In this document: positions 58,481 to 64,000 of the stretch, one piece after another
Position numbering within the stretch: the stretch's first letter is position 1
Layout: every line of letters starts with the position of its first letter
Assembly: GCA_003008705.1 (NCBI GenBank)
Contig: PDUO01000025.1
Coordinates: forward strand, 189,709 to 253,708
Reading direction: 5' to 3'
Length of the DNA: 64,000 nt
Origin: Pezicula radicicola
Lineage: Eukaryota > Ascomycota > Leotiomycetes > Helotiales > Dermateaceae
Made by a program: the position numbers and the translations under genes
Notes under the pieces: model-generated
Databases searched by the model: none
Told to the model about the DNA's origin: nothing
What the model saw: only the letters and a program-made list of their open reading frames with translations

Positions 58481-59788
58481 ATGGTTGCCACAATCAGAAA
58501 ATACAAGGCAGCAGCTGTCAACGCCGAGCCAGGATGGTTCAACCTTGAGCTCTCAACTCAAAAGACCATCAAATACATCAACGAAGCTGGTGCAGCTGGT
58601 TGCAAATTGATCGCTTTCCCAGAACTCTGTAAGCCATCATATTAAAACAGCCTGCAAGTGCACAAACTAACAAGTATTTACAGGGATTCCCGGCTACCCA
58701 TACTGGCAATGGAAGGTGACTTACCAAGAGTCACTTCCACTCCTCAAGAAGTACAGAGAGAACTCTCTCCCATCCGACTCCGATGAAATGCGCCGAATCC
58801 GAGAGGCCGCACGCGCCAACAAGATCTTTGTCTCACTCGGCTACTCCGAGCTTGACCTTGCCAGTCTATACACTACTCAAGTCATGATTGATCCTACTGG
58901 TAAGATCATCAACCACCGCCGCAAGATCAAGGCTACACATGTTGAACGCCTCGTCTTTGGTGACGGAACTGGCGATACTACCGAATCTGTTGTCGACACT
59001 GAGATTGGTCGCATTGGCCATTTGAACTGCTGGGAGAACATGAACCCATTCCTCAAGTCTTACGCTGTCTCTCTTGGGGAGCAGGTCCACGTTGCTGCTT
59101 GGCCTTTGTACCCTGATGCTGCTACTCTCAAGTACCCTGACCCATACACCAACATCAGCGATGCCAATTCTGATGCAAGTCCTCCTTTTACTCGATGAAA
59201 GAAATCAGTGTTAACGAGAACCACAGATTGTAACACCAGCTTATGCTATCGAGACCGCCACTTTCACCTTGGCTCCTTTCCAGACCATCTCAGCCGAGGG
59301 AATCAAACTCAATACTCCACCAGGAAAGCCTCTTGAGAACCCAAACATCTACAACGGCCACAGTAGAATCTTTGGTCCAGATGGACAAAACCTTGTTGAT
59401 CACCCTGCAAAGGATTTCAACGGCCTCCTTTTCGTCGATGCATGTTTCCCCTCAGAAGACCCGTTTCAAATCTAGCAAATACTAACTTTCTCTCTCAGAT
59501 TGATCTCGACGAAACACACTTGAGCAAAGCATTAAACGATTTTGTACGTGCATCCTACCACTCCTTATTTTGTTTCATTCCTATGTTGCTATCTTGGGGA
59601 TATTTTTGCTAATTAGAGAACAATAGGGTGGCCATTATATGAGACCTGATCTCATTCGTCTTTTGGTTGACACTGACCGCAAGGATTTGGTTGTTCGCCA
59701 GGATAAGGAGGGGGGTGGTATTAAGGTTGTCAAGACTATTGACCGAGTTGGTCTTTCTACTCCTCTTCCTGCTTTGGAACACGAGTAA
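58481..59788 (+). CDS. Nitrilase / cyanide hydratase family enzyme
   Basis: Hydrolyses or hydrates nitriles; fungal relatives convert cyanide to formamide. Exons are 58481-58628, 58684-59174, 59227-59439, 59499-59543 and 59627-59788, 352 residues. The catalytic triad is Glu48 (LIAFPELW), Lys130 ([10 protein letters not shown]) and Cys165 ([12 protein letters not shown]). The conserved [20 protein letters not shown] and the C-terminal [20 protein letters not shown] support the cyanide-hydratase branch. Introns 1 and 4 are GT-AG. Introns 2 (59175-59226, donor GCAAGT) and 3 (59440-59498, donor GCATGT, branch ACTAAC) are GC-AG; each join is in phase and restores family sequence (NSD-IVTPAYA, LLFVD-IDLDETH), and no GT alternative works. 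Whether the substrate is cyanide or an organic nitrile cannot be told here. Confidence 0.9.
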
Positions 59789-61408
59789 AGTGTTTGGTGG
59801 CTGCAATTTGGCAAATAATAACTGAAGTCTTGTGGGCGGTTTTTTGTATGGATGTTTGTAACTAGTTTAGATCTCCTCTCAGTTGAATATTCACTCCTTG
59901 TATTCGCTCTTTGAATCACATGGAAACAAAGAATGCTTTTGAACATAACGTTATCGCATTCTATCTTTTATCAGCTCAAAGCCACCTACCAACGCCTAAG
60001 TCAATGAACAGTGGTTCTTCTTGGGCTTTACTTAGTTGGAATAAAATTCTATCATGTGTGGAAAGGAGGTACTCGCTTAAACACAGCCAGCTCTCAAGGC
60101 TCTCGCTGAAATCAGTCAACTGGAAGCTGAAACTTGGCTCATCAGCCAAGGCATACTTGGGAAAGGATTCATGTGAGTTTTCGCAATTTGCAGCGGTACT
60201 TTACAGCCTGGTTGCTCTTGTGGCTCAGTTTAAGCTTTTGGTTTTCGGCATAGTGTTCCAGATGTCACCGAGCCGAGCCCACTCACTCGTTCTTGGAACA
60301 TGGCCTGCTATTTAACCGAAGAACTGCACCTTGAGAGCTGGGACTGCAGATGAGATAGCAAAAAATGATTTGGTCCAGAGATCTCATCAAGTCTAGTGGT
60401 ATTGATACAATATTGAGGAGCTTTGCGCGTGACTTTGAATTAGGTAAAGAATCTTTTAGTTTGTACCGAGGCTCGCATAAAAAAGACACTCGGCTGCCAA
60501 TGGTTGTACCTTTAGCAGTGCTGCAGTACGACAACTCACACGCTACACCCGATGTAAATGCAAGTCACTGAGAATGGTGTTACTAAAGCTGCAGTACTTC
60601 GTATTCTAGCTGTCCTTAGCTCACCGCAATGCCAATTATCCAAAGTCTCTGCACCACGTGCGTGTCAATAGCTTGCGAGAAACCTGATATTGCTGACTCC
60701 AAGGCAGACAATTCCCAGTAAGGAAAGCGACATTATCAAGCCACTGGTTTTAGAAGTTCAACGGGTGGCACCGAGGATATAGTACAAAAGCTTGGACAGC
60801 ACTAAAGTCAATGCATTTACGCTGTAGGAAGAGGCGGACGTGGCGGAGTAAGACCTTTTCAGGGAAGGTCTTATCGCAACGGTCTTTATCGTGCACTTCA
60901 AATCAGACAGGATCGCGCACACGTCTTCGGAGACCTCGCTAAATTCGACCTCAATTATGCCGGCTGAACAACTGCAGCAAGTCTCGTGGCCATTACGTGC
61001 ATAAAACCTGCAGATTTATATTCACTTCGCTCGTAATCTGTGAAACTGGATCCGCAAGTGTGGAAGGAGCGATGAATTAGTGGAGCTGGTTTGGAGGAGA
61101 GTATATTTTCCCACCACTATGAGAGCCTAACTAGCTGAAGCGAGGAACTGCGGTGCCACTAGGTACTACATGATCTGTGCAAGGGATTATCCATTGGGCT
61201 TTTTTTGCATTCCAGTTGCTTACTGTGGGTTCACCTTAGACCTGCTCACAGTTTTCTATATGTTAGCATCATAACCTTCGTACGTTAAGTCTTTCAATAC
61301 AGCTTAAGCTTGCGATAATAATTAGTCTATTCCTTGGCACTTCTGGAAGTCCATGATACTTTGCTCTGATAGTTTTGTTCTCTTTGCAACTTTAATACCT
61401 ACGCAATC
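59789..61408. other. Intergenic, no firm gene
   Basis: A minus-strand frame of 75 codons (60200-59976) looks protein-like (PSFSFQLTDFSESLESWLCL) but has no ATG and no neighbours to join, so it may be a relic. Plus-strand frames at 59911-60571 are not convincing. The end is the lipase promoter. Confidence 0.4.
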
Positions 61409-62482
61409 ATGAAGTTCAGCACCTTTTCAGCCCTCGCACTTTGCATAAGACTTGGCTTTACTAGTCCTATCTCGCTTCCTAATCTGCAACTGCGTGATTC
61501 CGTTGGTATGAAGCAACCCTTCGTTTATTCCTCAACATATCTAACTTCAAATAGGTATCACTACATCCCAACTTGCCAACTTCCAACTTTTTGCTCAGTA
61601 TTCTACTGCTGCTTACTGTACAAACGTGGTCGATGATCCAAATACCACATTAATCACATGCGCGGCAAACGGTGGAAACTGTTCTCTAGTCGAGTCAGCA
61701 AAGGGATTTTTGGTCGACTCATTCTTCCAGTAAGTCACCGATCCGATTTCTCTTGCGTATTTCGGCCGAGACATAGCTAACACATTGTCTTTAGTCTTGG
61801 ATCGCAAGACACCACAGGATATGTCGCCGTTGATCCAACCAACAAGCTTATCGTCGTAGCATTTCAAGGAACTCCTGGTCTCGATAATCTAGCTTCGTTA
61901 CTTGACGACATAGAAATCATAAGAGACGAGACCGATATATGTGGCACAGCAAACACCAATGATGGCTGCGAAATTCATCACGGCTTCCTAGATTCATGGA
62001 ACGATGCCGAAGCAAACGTCACAGCAGCTCTAAACTCCACAGTCCTAGCATACCCAGACCACAAAATCATCTTCACAGGTCACAGTCTCGGCGCAGCTAT
62101 AGCAGCCATAGGAGCAGCCGTAACACGAAATTCAGGCAAAGTGGTCGATCTATATACCTATGGACAACCACGTATCGGATCACAAGACATTTCAACATAT
62201 ATCACCAACCAATCACCAATACTAGGAAACAATTATAGAATGACAGACTTCAATGATGAAGTTCCGCAACTTCCTCCTCACTCTGCTTTCCTTGGAGAGG
62301 ATTGGGATCATATTTCTCCTGAATATTGGATCTCGATTAATGGGACTGATATTCTTCCTACTGATATTCATGTTATTACTACTCCTCTCTTTAGCACGGC
62401 TGGAAACTCGGGTTTCTCGTTGGCTGATAGTTCGATTACTGCTCATAGGGAGTACTTTGGCCATATCTCTGGTTGTAATTGA
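61409..62482 (+). CDS. Secreted class-3 lipase (triacylglycerol lipase / feruloyl esterase-like)
   Basis: An alpha/beta-hydrolase of 319 residues cleaving ester bonds of lipids. Exons are 61409-61505, 61555-61729 and 61795-62482, GT-AG introns of 49 and 65 bp, in phase. The N-terminus MKFSTFSALALCIRLGF is a signal peptide followed by a short pro-region. The fold markers are KLIVVAFQGTPGLDN (oxyanion region), the nucleophile elbow FTGHSLGAAIAA (Ser188), TDFNDEVPQLPP (Asp245) and AHREYFGHISGC (His308), so the Ser-Asp-His triad is complete. YTYGQPRIGS is typical of the family. The six or so Cys would form the usual disulphides. Whether it prefers triglycerides or feruloyl esters is not clear. 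Confidence 0.92.
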
Positions 62483-63483
62483 TTCTAAGAGTAGAGTATT
62501 TTCGGCTTCATTTGGGTAGACAGGACTTCGATTTATTGCTTTGTTTTTTGTTTTTGTTTTTTGTTTTTTAGCTTGCAAGCTTTTGGCGATGGTGTTCGGT
62601 GTTTTTGAAGGGGTTTTAAGAACATGGGAATTTTTGCATTACGGAGGAATTTCGGAGTAAAGGATGGGTGCATATTTGAACCGCCCGAACATGTGGCAAT
62701 GGCGTTTTGGATTTTGTGTGAGAAGCATGCTATCTGAGTAGGTAGCTTTGGAGAAGAAGCTCTCTTTTAGAGATAAGTTTTAGAATATTTTCTTCGCGAC
62801 ATACATATTGTAGTCGACATGATATTCAATAAATAGGCTTTGCCCAGTTTAAACAAGGTCAACTTGTAAGTAACTGATTTGCACAACTCTCAAAATTTGA
62901 TGTTGTTAAACTTTAGCAAAATCCTTTTATACCCTCCTCAATTTGCCATCCTGTTTGGATTTTGTTATGCTATTTGGCCTGTAGTTGTAGCTATAACTTT
63001 TAAGTTCAAACTATTAAGATTGATTCCATATTAGTTCTTAAGATGAGCTGAGAATCTATTTACTATGACGTAATTATTCTCTCACTGGCATCTTCAGACT
63101 TCTTAATCCTCTCTCTTATAACTACCGCCGCCTTTACTTAGGCTTGGCTTAGTTCAGCTCAGAGTTAACTTAATTATTTTCTATTATAGATAAATACCTT
63201 ATATTATATTCTATAGCTAGGTACAATTCGACTATGTGCTAATATAATATAGGTTTTAGCCACTTCGTGCTCTGAAGCCTACCGTGTGTACTCAAGTACC
63301 GGACCTAACGGAGGGTCTTCTCGCCGTCTGACCCTATCTCCAGACAAACGCCGTCTCCGTCGTATGAGCGGCCACCGAGTACTTCCTCGCCTGGACGCCT
63401 TGGATGGTGAATATAAGTACAACATAAATACGGAAGATCGCACCTCACAAGATATTGGGCTCTCCGCCCAAAAGATGACAAAC
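62483..63483. other. Intergenic with an abrupt base-composition change
   Basis: A+T-rich up to about 63250, then clearly richer in G+C to the edge of the window. No gene in the A+T-rich part. Short minus-strand frames at 63279-63544 are shadows of the G+C-rich sequence. Confidence 0.5.
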
Positions 63484-64000
63484 ATGGCGCAACACACTCA
63501 ACCAAGCACTTACACGCAGGGGTACTCCAGCTACACCACCGCAACCCACCAGTTGCGCACGGCCGAGTCGGATGCCGCCTTCCTCTTACCGCACATCAAG
63601 AAGACAGACCACATTCTCGATGTCGGCTGCGGGCCGGGCACCATCACCACGGGCTTGGCTAGGTACGCGAGCGAAGGTACGACGATCGGTATCGATATCT
63701 CGGCAGCCGTCTTGCAGAAGGCGAAGACATTAGCAGCCGAGGCCAACGTCCTTACCGAGGGGCCAGGCTCCGTCATCTTCAAGGAAGGCAACATTCTAGA
63801 GGGGCTTCCCTATGCCGACGATACGTTCGATATCATCTATTGCTCTCAGCTCTTCGGGCATCTGCCGCCGCCAGACCTGCCACGCCAGGCGTTGGCCGAG
63901 ATGCGACGGGTCCTGAAGCCGGGCGGCATCCTAGCCACGCGCGACGGGGCGGACCAGCACTTCTACCCTCGGAGCCTGGACCTCGACCGGCTGTGGGTGC
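63484..64000 (+). CDS. SAM-dependent methyltransferase (UbiE/Methyltransf_11 type), 5' part
   Basis: Open from ATG at 63484 to the right edge, 172 codons without a stop. The start MAQHTQPSTYTQGYSS is typical of fungal class-I methyltransferases. Motif I is HILDVGCGPGTITTGLA, the acidic post-I residue is in GIDISAAVLQKAK, motif II is DDTFDIIYCSQLFGHLP, and motif III is EMRRVLKPGGILATRDG. It transfers a methyl group from S-adenosylmethionine to a small molecule that cannot be identified here. Codon third positions are mostly G or C, unlike every other gene in the window. That hints at a different evolutionary origin or a compositional boundary. The C-terminal third lies outside the window. Confidence 0.85.
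   Translation, partial: MAQHTQPSTYTQGYSSYTTATHQLRTAESDAAFLLPHIKKTDHILDVGCGPGTITTGLARYASEGTTIGIDISAAVLQKAKTLAAEANVLTEGPGSVIFKEGNILEGLPYADDTFDIIYCSQLFGHLPPPDLPRQALAEMRRVLKPGGILATRDGADQHFYPRSLDLDRLWV

Noticed and set aside
59911..60315. Plus-strand ORF of 134 codons downstream of the nitrilase
   Set aside because: Overlaps the nitrilase 3' flank, no family resemblance; the opposite strand looks at least as coding.
1..64000. CRISPR arrays, bacterial operons, rRNA genes
   Set aside because: None seen; the only tandem array (39190-39566) has long contiguous units without spacers, and gene structure is eukaryotic.

Overview
This is a gene-sparse, A+T-rich piece of the nuclear genome of a filamentous ascomycete (Pezizomycotina). 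The evidence is short introns of about 45-130 bp with GTRNGT donors and CTAAC-type branch sites, Zn2Cys6 and HET-domain genes, and a fungal secreted-enzyme repertoire. Gene content and protein style suggest Leotiomycetes (Helotiales), but that is inference. All multi-exon models were built by hand from reading frame, splice signals and family similarity; no search was run.

Layout. 0-5 kb: 3' end of an amidase with one in-frame stop, a convergent Zn2Cys6 regulator and a decayed HET gene. 6-12 kb: a six-exon membrane protein and an acyltransferase-3 gene. 12-16 kb: a HET relic followed by an intact HET gene. 16-24 kb: a solo LTR, a major-royal-jelly/Yellow-like gene with a stop at a splice junction, and an APH-fold kinase. 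24-36 kb: weakly characterised genes (a small nuclear-type protein, a four-or-more-pass membrane protein, a truncated GNAT) separated by long empty stretches. 36-42 kb: two paralogues of a small probably myristoylated protein, a 94-bp tandem array, a probable terminal-inverted-repeat element, and a HET pseudogene split by a hAT-type MITE with a perfect 8-bp target-site duplication. 43-49 kb: a zinc alcohol/formaldehyde dehydrogenase, a broken ABM monooxygenase, an SCA7-domain gene and a secreted M28 aminopeptidase. 49.7-55.1 kb: one intronless 1783-residue coiled-coil gene carrying repeated CX3C motifs. 56-64 kb: a broken membrane protein, a nitrilase/cyanide hydratase with two GC-AG introns, a secreted class-3 lipase and the start of a G+C-rich methyltransferase.

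The genes do not form an obvious single pathway. Two themes link them. One is turnover of HET (allorecognition) genes: one intact, two decayed and one fragment, with transposon debris in and beside them. The other is a series of otherwise well-preserved genes broken by a single lesion; many of the stops sit where CAA, CAG or TGG would fit, as C-to-T change at CpA (RIP-like mutation) would produce. The most distinctive possible novelty is the giant CX3C-punctuated coiled-coil protein.
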